This document shows, piece after piece, positions 1 to 7,743 of a stretch of DNA of 10,945 bases. Where the stretch lies: contig MGUQ01000022.1 in NCBI GenBank assembly GCA_001799975.1, forward strand, positions 14,823 to 25,767. The letters are read 5' to 3'. The stretch's first letter is position 1. Each line of letters opens with the position of its first letter. Below the pieces are notes generated by a model, which ran no database searches, was not told where the DNA came from, and saw only the letters and a program-made list of their open reading frames with translations. This DNA comes from Elusimicrobia bacterium RIFCSPLOWO2_01_FULL_54_10 (GTDB taxonomy: Bacteria; Elusimicrobiota; Elusimicrobia; 2-02-FULL-39-32). Position numbers and translations under genes: made by a program.

Positions 1-2592
1 GTCCCCATCCAGAAAGTGGTGGAGGCCATCCGCGGCGGCAACAACGATGTCGGCGGCCGGCTGATCGAAATCGGGGGCGCCGAATACATGGTGCGCGGCC
101 GGGGCTATGCCAAAAGCGTGGAGGACATCGAGAACATTGTCGTCGGGCTGGACAAAAAAGGAACGCCCACCCTGGTCAAGAATGTCGCTCGCGTGGTCCT
201 GGGCCCGGACATCCGCCGGGGGATCGCGGATTTGGATGGAGAGGGGGACGTCGTGGGCGGCATCGTGGTCATGCGTTTTGGAGAAAACGCATTAAATGTC
301 ATCGAGCGGGTCAAGGCGAAACTTGAAGAAATACGGCCCTCCCTTCCCGAAGGCGTGGAGATCGTCACCACCTATGACCGTTCCAACCTCATCAAGGAAG
401 CGATCCATACAGTCAGAGAGGCGCTGACCCTGGAAATGCTCATCGTGAGCTTGGTCATCATCATCTTCCTTCTCCATTTCCCGAGCGCGCTCTTACCCAT
501 CCTGACCTTGCCCGTTGCCACCGTCATGAGCTTCATCCCCATGATGTTCATGCGCATCACCTCCAGCGTGATGTCTCTGGGCGGCATCGCCGTGGCGGTG
601 GGCGACATGGTGGACGCATCCATCGTTATGGCCGAGAACGCACACAAGCGGCTCGAAGAGTGGACCCAAGACGGAAAAAAAGGCGACCACAGGGAAGTCA
701 TCATCAAGGCCATGAAAGAGGTGGGCCCCTCCGCTTTCTATTCTCTCATGGTGATGGCCATCGCGTTCCTGCCGATCTTTGCCCTGGAAGGCCAGGCGGG
801 GCGGCTGTTCAAGCCACTGGCCTACACCAAAAACCTGGCGCTCGCCTTGGCAGCCATCCTGGCCATCACCCTGGCTCCCGCGGTGCGGTTGCTGTTCACC
901 CGATTGGAACCGTATGATTTCAAGCCGGCCTGGTTGGCCAAAATCGTCAACTGGCTCACCGTGGGCAAGATGTACGCCGAAGAGGACCACCCTGTCAGCC
1001 GTCCGATGCACAGGATCTACCTGCCGGTCGCGGAATGGGTCATTAAATTCAGAAAGACCGTGATAGTTGGCGCCTTAGCGCTCGTGCTTTTGACGATTCC
1101 GGTTTATTTTAAGCTCGGCCGCGAGTTCATGCCCACCCTGGAGGAAGGAACCATCCTCTACATGCCCACCACCCTGCCCGGACTTTCCGTGGCAGAGGCG
1201 CAGAAGCTTCTTCAAGCTCAAGACACGATCCTCAAGAGTTTTCCGGAAGTGGAGAGGGTGTTCGGGAAAGCCGGCCGCGCGGAAACCCCCACGGACCCCG
1301 CGCCTTTTTCCATGATGGAAACGACTGTGATCTTGAAACCCAAAAAAGTGTGGCGCTCCGGCATGACCTATGACAAGCTCGTGGACGAGATGGACGAGAA
1401 AATGCGCTTCCCGGGCGTCACCAACGCCTGGACCATGCCCATCAAGGCGCGCATCGACATGTTGACCACCGGCGTTCGCACTCCCATCGGCATCAAAGTC
1501 TTCGGCGCCGATTTGACGGAGATCGAGGAGATCGGAACTCACCTCGAAATGATTTTGAAAGACATTCCCGGAACGCGCAGCGTTTATGCCGAGCGCACGG
1601 CGGGCGGCTATTTCCTGGACTTTGTCCTCAAGCGGGAGCAGCTGTCCCGTTACGGTTTGACCGTGGACGAGGCGAACATGGTCATCATGTCGGCCATCGG
1701 CGGCGAGACCGTGACCACGACCGTGGAAGGGCGGGAGCGATATACCGTCAATGTCCGCTACGCCCGCGAATTCCGCGATGACCTTTCCAAGCTGCGCCGC
1801 GTTCTGGTCCCCACGATGTCCGGCGCGCACATCCCCATCACCCAGATCGCGGACATCCAGATGGTGCATGGGCCGTCCATGATCCGCAACGAGAACGGCA
1901 TGCTGGCCGGCTATGTCTATGTGGATGTCGCCGGGCGGGACGTGGGGAGTTATGTGACCGAGGCCAAGCGCCTGGTCCTGGAGAAGTTGGATCTAAAACC
2001 CGGCTATTCACTCACCTGGAGCGGGCAGTACGAAAGCATGATGGCCGTGAAAAGCCGCCTCATGGTGGTCGTTCCCCTGACGCTGTTCATCATCATCGTC
2101 CTGCTCTATATGAGCACGAAATCCATGGTGAAGACGGGCATCGTGCTCCTGGCCGTGCCGTTCAGCGCCATCGGCGCCATCTGGCTCCTCTGGGCTCTGG
2201 ATTACAACATGAGCACGGCGGTGTGGGCCGGCATCATCGCCCTCTTGGGCCTGGACGCAGAAACGGGAGTTTTCATGCTGCTCTATCTGGACATGGCGTT
2301 TGACGAGCGCGTCCGTCAGGGCAAAATGAAAAGCTTTGACGACCTGAAAGAAGCCGTCATCCACGGCTCCGTGCGCCGCATCCGGCCCAAGGTGATGACC
2401 GTGATGACGAATTTCCTGGGGTTCATCCCCATCCTGTGGGCAACTGGAACTGGGGCGGATGTCATGAAGCGCATCGCCGCTCCCATGGTGGGCGGCCTTT
2501 TCACTTCTTTCGCCCTGGAGCTTCTGGTCTACCCTGCGATTTATTTCATCTGGAAATGGAACTATGAGATGAAAAAAGGAGAAATACAATGA
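1..2592 (+). CDS. cusA: CusA/CzcA-type RND heavy-metal efflux pump, inner-membrane subunit (5' truncated), probably Cu(I)/Ag(I)
   Basis: This is the proton-driven inner-membrane subunit of a tripartite metal exporter that works with a CusB-like adaptor and a CusC-like outer-membrane channel. The reading frame is open from base 1; 863 residues are visible, and by alignment to E. coli CusA (1047 aa) about 190-200 N-terminal residues lie outside the window. The visible start is mid-domain (NNDVGGRLIE, GAEYMVRGRGY), so the GTG at 16 is not the true start. The proton-relay residues known from CusA (D405, E939, K984) have counterparts at D205 in GDMVDASIVMAEN, E754 in LDAETGVFML and K797 in RRIRPKVMT. 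The three CusA copper-relay methionines (M573, M623, M672) have counterparts at M388 (LYMPTTLPG), M438 (PFSMMETT) and M487 (RIDMLTTG), with spacings of 50 and 49 identical to CusA. This favours Cu/Ag over Zn/Co. E. coli numbering is from memory. The stop overlaps the next gene in ATGA. Confidence 0.95.
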   Translation, partial: VPIQKVVEAIRGGNNDVGGRLIEIGGAEYMVRGRGYAKSVEDIENIVVGLDKKGTPTLVKNVARVVLGPDIRRGIADLDGEGDVVGGIVVMRFGENALNVIERVKAKLEEIRPSLPEGVEIVTTYDRSNLIKEAIHTVREALTLEMLIVSLVIIIFLLHFPSALLPILTLPVATVMSFIPMMFMRITSSVMSLGGIAVAVGDMVDASIVMAENAHKRLEEWTQDGKKGDHREVIIKAMKEVGPSAFYSLMVMAIAFLPIFALEGQAGRLFKPLAYTKNLALALAAILAITLAPAVRLLFTRLEPYDFKPAWLAKIVNWLTVGKMYAEEDHPVSRPMHRIYLPVAEWVIKFRKTVIVGALALVLLTIPVYFKLGREFMPTLEEGTILYMPTTLPGLSVAEAQKLLQAQDTILKSFPEVERVFGKAGRAETPTDPAPFSMMETTVILKPKKVWRSGMTYDKLVDEMDEKMRFPGVTNAWTMPIKARIDMLTTGVRTPIGIKVFGADLTEIEEIGTHLEMILKDIPGTRSVYAERTAGGYFLDFVLKREQLSRYGLTVDEANMVIMSAIGGETVTTTVEGRERYTVNVRYAREFRDDLSKLRRVLVPTMSGAHIPITQIADIQMVHGPSMIRNENGMLAGYVYVDVAGRDVGSYVTEAKRLVLEKLDLKPGYSLTWSGQYESMMAVKSRLMVVVPLTLFIIIVLLYMSTKSMVKTGIVLLAVPFSAIGAIWLLWALDYNMSTAVWAGIIALLGLDAETGVFMLLYLDMAFDERVRQGKMKSFDDLKEAVIHGSVRRIRPKVMTVMTNFLGFIPILWATGTGADVMKRIAAPMVGGLFTSFALELLVYPAIYFIWKWNYEMKKGEIQ

Positions 2593-2882
2593 GGATTACA
2601 ATCATTGGGATAGCTCTCATTTTCATGCTTTCTTTGAGCGGATGTATGCTGATGCACATGGACCATGGAGGACACGACTCAGACCACGAAACCCAATCCG
2701 GAGGCAAAACTTCCGAGGGCAACTCCTCAATAAACGATGTCTCGATTTCCACCGCTTCGGTCTCTGGGACATCCGGCTCGGACCCGCATGAGAAAAAGCA
2801 TAAACAATCCAAGAAATCCAGGACTCTCATGTTTTTGGGCGGAATCGGCATGGGATTGATGATGGTTTTGATGGTTCTATAG
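2589..2882 (+). CDS. Small Met/His-rich lipoprotein of the copper cluster, function unknown
   Basis: This 97-residue protein matches no family I can name. A lipoprotein signal is visible: R2 as the only N-terminal charge, a hydrophobic stretch, and lipobox L16-S17-G18-C19, so the mature protein should start at lipidated Cys19. Straight after it comes a metal-ligand-rich stretch (MLMHMDHGGHDSDHE, residues 20-34) with several Met and His. A low-complexity Ser/Thr/Gly linker follows, then a Lys/His patch (about 67-77), and a hydrophobic Met/Gly-rich segment fills residues 79-97 up to the very C-terminus. A lipid anchor plus a terminal hydrophobic helix is an unusual combination in so small a protein. 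The ATG overlaps the cusA stop (ATGA) and is preceded by AGGAG at 2577-2581, 7 nt upstream, so it is translated with cusA. A copper-binding or pump-accessory role is inference from composition and neighbours. Confidence 0.8.
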   Translation: MRITIIGIALIFMLSLSGCMLMHMDHGGHDSDHETQSGGKTSEGNSSINDVSISTASVSGTSGSDPHEKKHKQSKKSRTLMFLGGIGMGLMMVLMVL

Positions 2883-2933
2883 TAGAGTTCACGCAAAGCA
2901 AGGGCTTGAAATCAACATACTGAGGAGAATACG

Positions 2934-3335
2934 ATGATGAACAAAATGATGGTAGGATCGGCAATCATGGCAGGGTTATTGTTCTCGGGATGGATCTACG
3001 CTGAAGAAGGCCACAAGCACGGGCAAAAAGAGGCGAGTAAAACCGGCGCGCAGACGATCCAGGGCGAAGTGCTGGACATGGTCTGCTTCATGGCGCATGA
3101 GGGTCAGGGACCCAAACACAAGAGCTGCGCGCTCAAGTGCGTGAAGGAAGGCGCGCCCATGGGTTTGCTCACGAAAGACGGCAAAGTCTATCTGCTTATC
3201 GAAGATCATGCGTCGAAAAAACCCTATGAGCAGATGAAGGACTGGGCGGGAAGCCAGGCGACCGTCAAAGGAGATGCCTTCGAGAAGGGCGGCGTCCAGG
3301 CGATTGTGGTCAAAACATCTGAGAAAGGAAAGTAA
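2934..3335 (+). CDS. Exported Cys/His protein of the copper cluster, probable periplasmic metal-binding protein
   Basis: This 133-residue protein begins with a Sec-type signal peptide (MMNKMMVGSAIMAGLLFSGW, probable cleavage after A23), followed by His-containing EEGHKHGQ. The mature part is one small domain with a Cys/His set: C51 in VLDMVCF, H62, C65 in HKSCA and C69 in LKC, then GAPMGLL and a short beta-rich region (DGKVYLLIEDH, ATVKGDAF, VQAIVVK). I recall similar uncharacterised proteins with a DMxC(F/Y) ... HxxCAxxC ... GxPxGLL pattern beside metal-resistance genes, but cannot name a characterised member. Three Cys and one His suit a soft-metal site or a redox site; this is inference. 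The start at 2934 is supported by GAGGAG at 2922-2927; a second in-frame ATG at 2937 is possible. It lies 51 bp after the lipoprotein gene with no obvious terminator or promoter between. Confidence 0.8.
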   Translation: MMNKMMVGSAIMAGLLFSGWIYAEEGHKHGQKEASKTGAQTIQGEVLDMVCFMAHEGQGPKHKSCALKCVKEGAPMGLLTKDGKVYLLIEDHASKKPYEQMKDWAGSQATVKGDAFEKGGVQAIVVKTSEKGK

Positions 3336-3343
3336 CTCCAATT
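3325..3343 (+). promoter_or_regulatory. Shine-Dalgarno and probable ATT start of the DUF2231 gene
   Basis: AAGGA at 3325-3329 sits inside the end of the upstream gene, and ATT at 3341-3343 follows 11 nt later. It is the only near-cognate codon at workable spacing that still leaves the conserved HPIAVHFPIAL motif inside the protein. The upstream stop TAA (3333-3335) falls between them, so coupled re-initiation is likely. Which codon is used is inferred, not proven. Confidence 0.45.
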
Positions 3344-3790
3344 CCTCCCCCCTATCTGCTTCACCCGATTGCAGTTCATTTTCCCATAGCTCTTCTAACC
3401 CTGGGGATGGCACTTGCGCTGATTCATCAGGTTTGGAAAAAAGGGGATTGGGAATGGCTTGAACCGGCATCGCTTTGGCTCCTTTGGATCGGGACTTTGA
3501 GCGCGGCGGCGGCCGTGGGGCTGGGGCTCCTTGCGGAGGAAACCGTCCCACATGTGCCAGCGGCCTGGGAGGCGATGGAAGAGCACGAAACGCTTGCTTT
3601 CTGGACCCTGGGACTGTTCGCTGCCCTCTCACTCACACGGATATTACTCCGGAAAAAATGGGACTCTCTGGCAAACAAATGGAAGGTCATATTTCTTGGG
3701 GGATGGGCGGTTGCCATTGGAGTGCTTATTGCCACAGCTCAGCACGGAGGCGATCTGGTATACAACTACGGGGTTGGGTTTATAAAGTAG
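3341..3790 (+). CDS. DUF2231 family four-helix membrane protein, probable non-canonical ATT start
   Basis: This is an inner-membrane protein of the DUF2231 family, function unknown. The first ATG in frame (3407) would give 127 residues but cut into helix 1. The same frame upstream encodes LLHPIAVHFPIALLTLG, the conserved N-terminal family motif with H8, P9 and H13 (counting from ATT 3341), so the real start must lie before it. Between the in-frame TGA at 3320-3322 and ATG 3407 there is no ATG, GTG or TTG. The ATT at 3341 lies 11 nt after an AAGGA Shine-Dalgarno (3325-3329) and 6 bp after the previous stop, so I place the start there, giving 149 residues. CTG at 3356 is the alternative. Four membrane helices are visible, at about 9-30, 41-63, 80-101 and 112-133, and the C-terminus has the family-typical GGDLVYNYGVGF. 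Related proteins often sit beside cytochrome or metal genes; a copper role here rests on context only. Confidence 0.75.
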   Translation: MPPPYLLHPIAVHFPIALLTLGMALALIHQVWKKGDWEWLEPASLWLLWIGTLSAAAAVGLGLLAEETVPHVPAAWEAMEEHETLAFWTLGLFAALSLTRILLRKKWDSLANKWKVIFLGGWAVAIGVLIATAQHGGDLVYNYGVGFIK

Positions 3791-3832
3791 ATTTTGAGGC
3801 GGAGCCGTTTAAAAACCTGGGAGGAGAAATCG

Positions 3833-4189
3833 ATGAAGTCCATCACAAAAGCAGTAATGGTTACAATGTTGGGAATCAGCGTTTCGTTCGCGGCGCCCAA
3901 GCCGAAAGCCAAAGCAATCTCGGAAGCGGTTTTAGCTCCGGGAGCTTACAGCGCGCAGGTGAAAGGAATCGTCTGCGGGGGCTGCGGACAGCTCATTCAA
4001 CAAACATTGGAAAAGTTCAACGGGATAGAGAAGGTCGCCGTCAACCAGGACGAGAAAACGGTCAACTTCCAGGTCAGGAAGGGGAGCAAGCTGAAATTAT
4101 CAGAAATCCAGAAGGCCTTGCAGGCGTCCGCCGGAAAAATGGGCATGGGAGCAGATTATACTCTTCAAAACCTTAAGAAAGTTGGCTGA
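3833..4189 (+). CDS. Exported HMA-domain metal-binding protein (MerP-like)
   Basis: This 118-residue protein is a small heavy-metal-associated (HMA) domain protein of the MerP/CopZ fold, predicted to be periplasmic. Residues 1-20 form a signal peptide ([20 protein letters not shown], cleavage likely near A20/A21), followed by a basic, Ala/Pro-rich linker. The HMA domain spans about residues 39-100, with the metal loop [12 protein letters not shown] (C48 and C51, a variant of GMTCxxC), then a helix, [10 protein letters not shown] and the beta strand [10 protein letters not shown]. The ATG at 3833 is chosen because GGAGGAG lies at 3820-3826 just before it; a longer frame from 3794 would put 13 charged residues ahead of the signal peptide. 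The gene ends 7 bp before the ATG of the copper ATPase. A periplasmic metal chaperone or buffer between the ATPase and the RND pump is a reasonable inference. Metal preference (Cu versus Hg) is not shown, though no mer genes are present. Confidence 0.88.
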   Translation: MKSITKAVMVTMLGISVSFAAPKPKAKAISEAVLAPGAYSAQVKGIVCGGCGQLIQQTLEKFNGIEKVAVNQDEKTVNFQVRKGSKLKLSEIQKALQASAGKMGMGADYTLQNLKKVG

Positions 4190-4196
4190 GTTCATC

Positions 4197-6488
4197 ATGG
4201 ATGCGACTGTCAAATCTACAGACCCTGTTTGCGGCATGGATGTTGTTCCTGGAGAATCTCGCGGAGGTTCCTGGAATTTACACGGAAAGACCTTTTATTT
4301 CTGCAGTCCAAATTGCAAGGAGAAGTTTAAGGCAAGTCCGGGACAATATCTTTCGCCGATAGTCTCCCCTCCAGCGGCAGATTCCCAAGCCATGTACACC
4401 TGTCCCATGCACCCCGAGATCCGTCAACAAGGGCCCGGTTCCTGTCCGATCTGCGGCATGGGCTTAGAGCCGTTAATGGTGAAGGATCAAGAACCAGATA
4501 ATCCTGAGCTCACGGACATGAAGCGCCGCTTTCGCTGGAGCGTGAGTTTGACAATTCCTGTTTTTATTCTGGGAATGTCCCACTGGCTGCCCAGTCACGA
4601 GTTGCGAGAACAGATGACCCGGCCCTTTTGGCTTTGGGCGCAGGCGCTGCTTTCGGCCCCGGTCATCCTCTGGGGAGGCAGGCCATTTTTCGAAAAGGCT
4701 TGGGCCTCGCTCAAGCGCAAAAGTCCGAACATGTTTACCCTTATCGGCCTTGGAACAGGGGTGGCCTTTCTTTATAGCCTGGCTGCTCTATTTTTCCTTG
4801 ATCAAAAATTATTTTTGGATGCCCATGGAGCTGTCAATGTGTATTTTGAGGCGGCAGCCGTGATCATTGTCCTGGTCCAGTTGGGCCAAATTTTGGAGTT
4901 AGGCGCCCGGGCTCGGACCGGAGGAGCTATCCGGGCTCTGTTGGGACTCTCTCCCAAAACAGCGCGGCGTTTGAATCCGAACGGTCAGGAAACCGAAGTC
5001 TCATTGGACGACATTCATCCTGGGGACAGATTGAGAATCCGGCCGGGCGAAAAGATCCCGGTGGACGGCGCGGTCCTGGACGGCGCAAGCGCGGTGGACG
5101 AGTCCATGATCACAGGCGAGCCCATGCCCGCGGCCAAGGAACCGGGCAGCCCCGTGACGGGAGGCACCGTCAACGGCCAAGGCAGTTTTGTCATGGAAGC
5201 CCGGCGCGTAGGCCGCGAGACCCTGCTGAGCCGCATCGTGGAGATGGTGAGCCAGTCTCAGAGAAGCCGGGCGCCGATTCAGCGCCTCGCGGATCAGGTT
5301 TCATTTTATTTTGTTCCGACCGTGATGGTCATTGCGGTTTTAAGCTTCACGGTTTGGGGGATTTTGGATCATTGGGACTATGCGATTTTAAGCGCTGTCT
5401 CCGTTCTCATCATCGCCTGTCCTTGCGCTCTGGGCCTGGCAACCCCCATGTCCGTCATGGTCGCCGTGGGCAAAGGGGCAACGTCGGGAATTTTAATTCG
5501 AGACGCCGAATCCCTGCAAATTCTGGAAAAGGTGGATACTTTAGTGGTTGATAAAACTGGAACATTGACGGAAGGCCGCCCCCGCCTCAAGCAAGTCGTT
5601 CCGGTTGCCTCCTGGCCGGAACAAGAGCTGCTCTCCTGGGCGGCAAGCCTGGAACAATCCAGCGAACATCCCATAGCGCAAGCGATTGTTTCTGCCGCAA
5701 AGGAACGAGGATTCAGCATTGATTCTGCTCAAGGATTTCAGGCAGTACCGGGCAGCGGCATTCGGGGAACCGTGTCCGGACATCGAATCCTTCTGGGCAA
5801 TTTGCGGTTGCTTTCGGAAAATGGCGTTTCAATTGATAAAGATGACGCAAAATTCACCGCTATAATGGGATCGGGCGTGACCGTCATGGCGATGGCTGTC
5901 GATGAAAAGCTGGCGGGCTATCTCGCTGTGGCGGATCTAATCAAACCCTCCACCCCGGAAGCCGTCCGGCAGATTCGGAATGAAGGAATCCGTCTCATCA
6001 TGCTGACCGGCGATCAAAAACCGGCCGCGCAAGCCGTGGCGAATGAATTAAAAATAGAAGAATTTACGGCGGAGTTGCTGCCGGGAGACAAAAAGGCTGT
6101 CATCGAACGTTTGCAAAAGGAGGGGCGCATCGTGGCCATGGCCGGGGACGGGATCAATGATGCGCCGGCTCTGGCTCAAGCGAATGTGGGCATTGCCATG
6201 GGGCACGGCAGCGATGTGGCTCTGGAAAGCGCCGGGGTGACACTGATTAAGGGGGATCTTCGAGGCATCGTATCTGCCCTGCGGCTGGGCCGATCTGCAA
6301 TGCGCAATATCCGGCAAAATCTGTTTTTTGCCTTTGCCTATAATGCGCTCGGGGTCCCTATAGCCGCAGGCATTCTATTCCCCTGGACAGGATTGATGTT
6401 GAGTCCCATCATCGCCAGCGCGGCCATGAGTTTGAGTTCGGTGTCTGTGATCGTCAATGCGTTGCGTCTGCGCCAGATGAAACTGTGA
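4197..6488 (+). CDS. copA: Cu+-exporting P1B-type ATPase with N-terminal YHS and TCPMHP metal-binding domains
   Basis: This inner-membrane pump uses ATP to move Cu+ (or Ag+) out of the cytoplasm. From ATG 4197 it has 763 residues. Residues 7-52 form a YHS domain (DPVCGM with C12, FCSPNC with C36 and C40). Residues 66-93 form a heavy-metal-binding domain (YTCPMHPEI with C69 and H72; [11 protein letters not shown] with C83 and C86). There is no classical HMA domain. The ATPase core is complete: TGE actuator (306-308), CPC metal site (C408-P409-C410), DKTGT with phosphorylated D452, SEHP with H491, MLTGDQ and GDGINDAP (from G650). The late helices carry AYN and [16 protein letters not shown], the Cu+-type P1B-1 signature. 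TTG at 4182 is an alternative start adding five residues; neither has a strong Shine-Dalgarno, so coupling to the HMA gene is likely. The end overlaps the convergent secreted-protein gene by 35 bp. Confidence 0.96.
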   Translation: MDATVKSTDPVCGMDVVPGESRGGSWNLHGKTFYFCSPNCKEKFKASPGQYLSPIVSPPAADSQAMYTCPMHPEIRQQGPGSCPICGMGLEPLMVKDQEPDNPELTDMKRRFRWSVSLTIPVFILGMSHWLPSHELREQMTRPFWLWAQALLSAPVILWGGRPFFEKAWASLKRKSPNMFTLIGLGTGVAFLYSLAALFFLDQKLFLDAHGAVNVYFEAAAVIIVLVQLGQILELGARARTGGAIRALLGLSPKTARRLNPNGQETEVSLDDIHPGDRLRIRPGEKIPVDGAVLDGASAVDESMITGEPMPAAKEPGSPVTGGTVNGQGSFVMEARRVGRETLLSRIVEMVSQSQRSRAPIQRLADQVSFYFVPTVMVIAVLSFTVWGILDHWDYAILSAVSVLIIACPCALGLATPMSVMVAVGKGATSGILIRDAESLQILEKVDTLVVDKTGTLTEGRPRLKQVVPVASWPEQELLSWAASLEQSSEHPIAQAIVSAAKERGFSIDSAQGFQAVPGSGIRGTVSGHRILLGNLRLLSENGVSIDKDDAKFTAIMGSGVTVMAMAVDEKLAGYLAVADLIKPSTPEAVRQIRNEGIRLIMLTGDQKPAAQAVANELKIEEFTAELLPGDKKAVIERLQKEGRIVAMAGDGINDAPALAQANVGIAMGHGSDVALESAGVTLIKGDLRGIVSALRLGRSAMRNIRQNLFFAFAYNALGVPIAAGILFPWTGLMLSPIIASAAMSLSSVSVIVNALRLRQMKL

Positions 6489-7707
6489 GTTGCCCGTGAT
6501 ATCGTCCCATCCAGTAGGGCAGTAAGAAGACCACCCCATCGCCCTCGATGTCGCCGTTCCCGGGATTAGGACGATATGGGTTGCCGTTCCAGCGCAGGAG
6601 CGTGTGAGTATAAATTCCGCTTTCTTCCACGCCGCCAGGCAGATTGATTTGTTTCCAGGACATTTTTTCCAGAGTTTTAATGCCCTCTTCCAACCCGCAA
6701 TCTTCTCCGTTAAAGATGCATTGAGTGAAATTCCACCAGGGACTCTTCACCGGCTTGACGATTTCCCATGTTTTTCTCAAACTTTCCCTGTAGATGCTCA
6801 ACAGCGCGGGATCGGCCTCATACTTCAATAGCGGATAGAATGCGCAGAAGGCCAGCTCGACATCCGAATGATTCAAGTCCGCCGGATCAATGACACCGTT
6901 TCGCACATTCTCCGCATAGCGGTGTTTTTCAACCAGCTCCATGTATTTTGTCTGATACTTGGGATCCCCCGTGATATGATGTGCTGCCTTCAGATGCGAC
7001 AGGATTTCGAGGGAGTTCAAGCCCCGCTCCTGGCTCCAATCTTCATCCTGCAAGCCATGGACCGGCTGTCCGTCATTCAATTGTTTCGGATTCCACACTC
7101 CCCATCGCGTCGGTTTACCGTCCAGATCGACCAAGTACCAATCGTTTTCGATGATAGTGTCCATCACCCGCCGAACTAGCCGCTGAACTCGCATTTTCTC
7201 CGGGCCATCCGCAACAAGATCGTAGAAGACGGAATAAGCAAGGAAATGCCCATCCAGCTCGTCCGATGAAGTGTCCCCCTTCCATTCCCATTTTCCGGAC
7301 GCGTCCACATGCCATTCTCCGTCATATCCATGCTTCTTGGGCTCCCCAACTTTAACAATGGAGCGGGCGGGAAACCCCGGTTTTCCCGTGATTTTCTCCA
7401 GCCATTCCAAACTCCTAAAACTCTCGCGGGCCCATTGACGGGCTTTGGGATCCTTCGTCGCCGCATACTTAAAACTCATGGCGGTGACATATAGCGCCGT
7501 CCAAAGGCCATCGTTGTCGCTGGAGTGAAGAAAACCGCCCTTCAGTTCACGGACAAACCCATGTTTTACGTGGCGTTCTCGAATGATTTTTTCAAAGTGC
7601 GATGCTTTTTCCTGTAAGGATGGGTTATCAGGCGGGAGAGTCTGCGCCATGGAAGCGCAGGGCATCCAGAGGAGGGTGAGAATAACTATCTTGACGCGGT
7701 TGATCAA
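6454..7707 (-). CDS. Secreted protein of unknown function, possible alpha/alpha-toroid (six-hairpin) fold
   Basis: This 417-residue protein has a clear signal peptide ([21 protein letters not shown], cleavage after A21). The mature chain is rich in Trp, Tyr, His and acidic residues, with alternating predicted helices and conserved-looking clusters: [28 protein letters not shown] (split at about 62-89), GFPARS (111-116), [16 protein letters not shown] (139-154), and later [19 protein letters not shown]. Repeated helical pairs with aromatic/acidic signatures recall glycosidase- or epimerase-like alpha/alpha toroids. I cannot assign an enzyme and no catalytic pair is proven. The start is TTG at 7707 with no convincing Shine-Dalgarno; no ATG or GTG lies between it and an upstream in-frame stop, and the next ATG would destroy the signal peptide. 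It follows purB by 36 bp on the same strand, so it may be read through from the purine genes although its product is exported. Its last 11 codons overlap the end of copA. Confidence 0.82.
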   Translation of the reverse strand: MINRVKIVILTLLWMPCASMAQTLPPDNPSLQEKASHFEKIIRERHVKHGFVRELKGGFLHSSDNDGLWTALYVTAMSFKYAATKDPKARQWARESFRSLEWLEKITGKPGFPARSIVKVGEPKKHGYDGEWHVDASGKWEWKGDTSSDELDGHFLAYSVFYDLVADGPEKMRVQRLVRRVMDTIIENDWYLVDLDGKPTRWGVWNPKQLNDGQPVHGLQDEDWSQERGLNSLEILSHLKAAHHITGDPKYQTKYMELVEKHRYAENVRNGVIDPADLNHSDVELAFCAFYPLLKYEADPALLSIYRESLRKTWEIVKPVKSPWWNFTQCIFNGEDCGLEEGIKTLEKMSWKQINLPGGVEESGIYTHTLLRWNGNPYRPNPGNGDIEGDGVVFLLPYWMGRYHGQLTVSSGADATH

Positions 7708-7743
7708 AGAGGGACTTAAAGAAGGATGTTTTTAATCCTCAAT

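Noticed and set aside
1075..1869. A 264-codon open frame on the minus strand within cusA, and another at 493-1011
   Set aside because: They lie antisense to an unmistakable RND pump, are His/Gly/Asp-rich without any domain, and arise from the high G+C at third codon positions.
2883..2933. Search for a promoter or copper-responsive operator in the largest gap of the copper cluster
   Set aside because: No palindrome resembling CueR/MerR, CsoR or CopY sites and no paired -35/-10 boxes were visible.
3300..3345. Programmed -1 frameshift from the Cys/His protein gene into the DUF2231 frame
   Set aside because: The overlap of the two open frames is only about 10 nt, no proper slippery heptamer in phase or downstream structure is evident, and the products (exported protein and membrane protein) do not make sense as a fusion; re-initiation at ATT is simpler.
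3475..4176. A 233-codon plus-strand open frame spanning the DUF2231 and HMA genes
   Set aside because: It is out of frame with two genes that have recognisable families and ribosome sites, and its translation is low-complexity without motifs.
7723..7739. A 5-bp inverted repeat (AGGAT / ATCCT, 7-nt loop) between purB and the secreted-protein gene
   Set aside because: The stem is short, A/U-containing and not followed by a clean U-run on the minus strand, so it is too weak to call a terminator.
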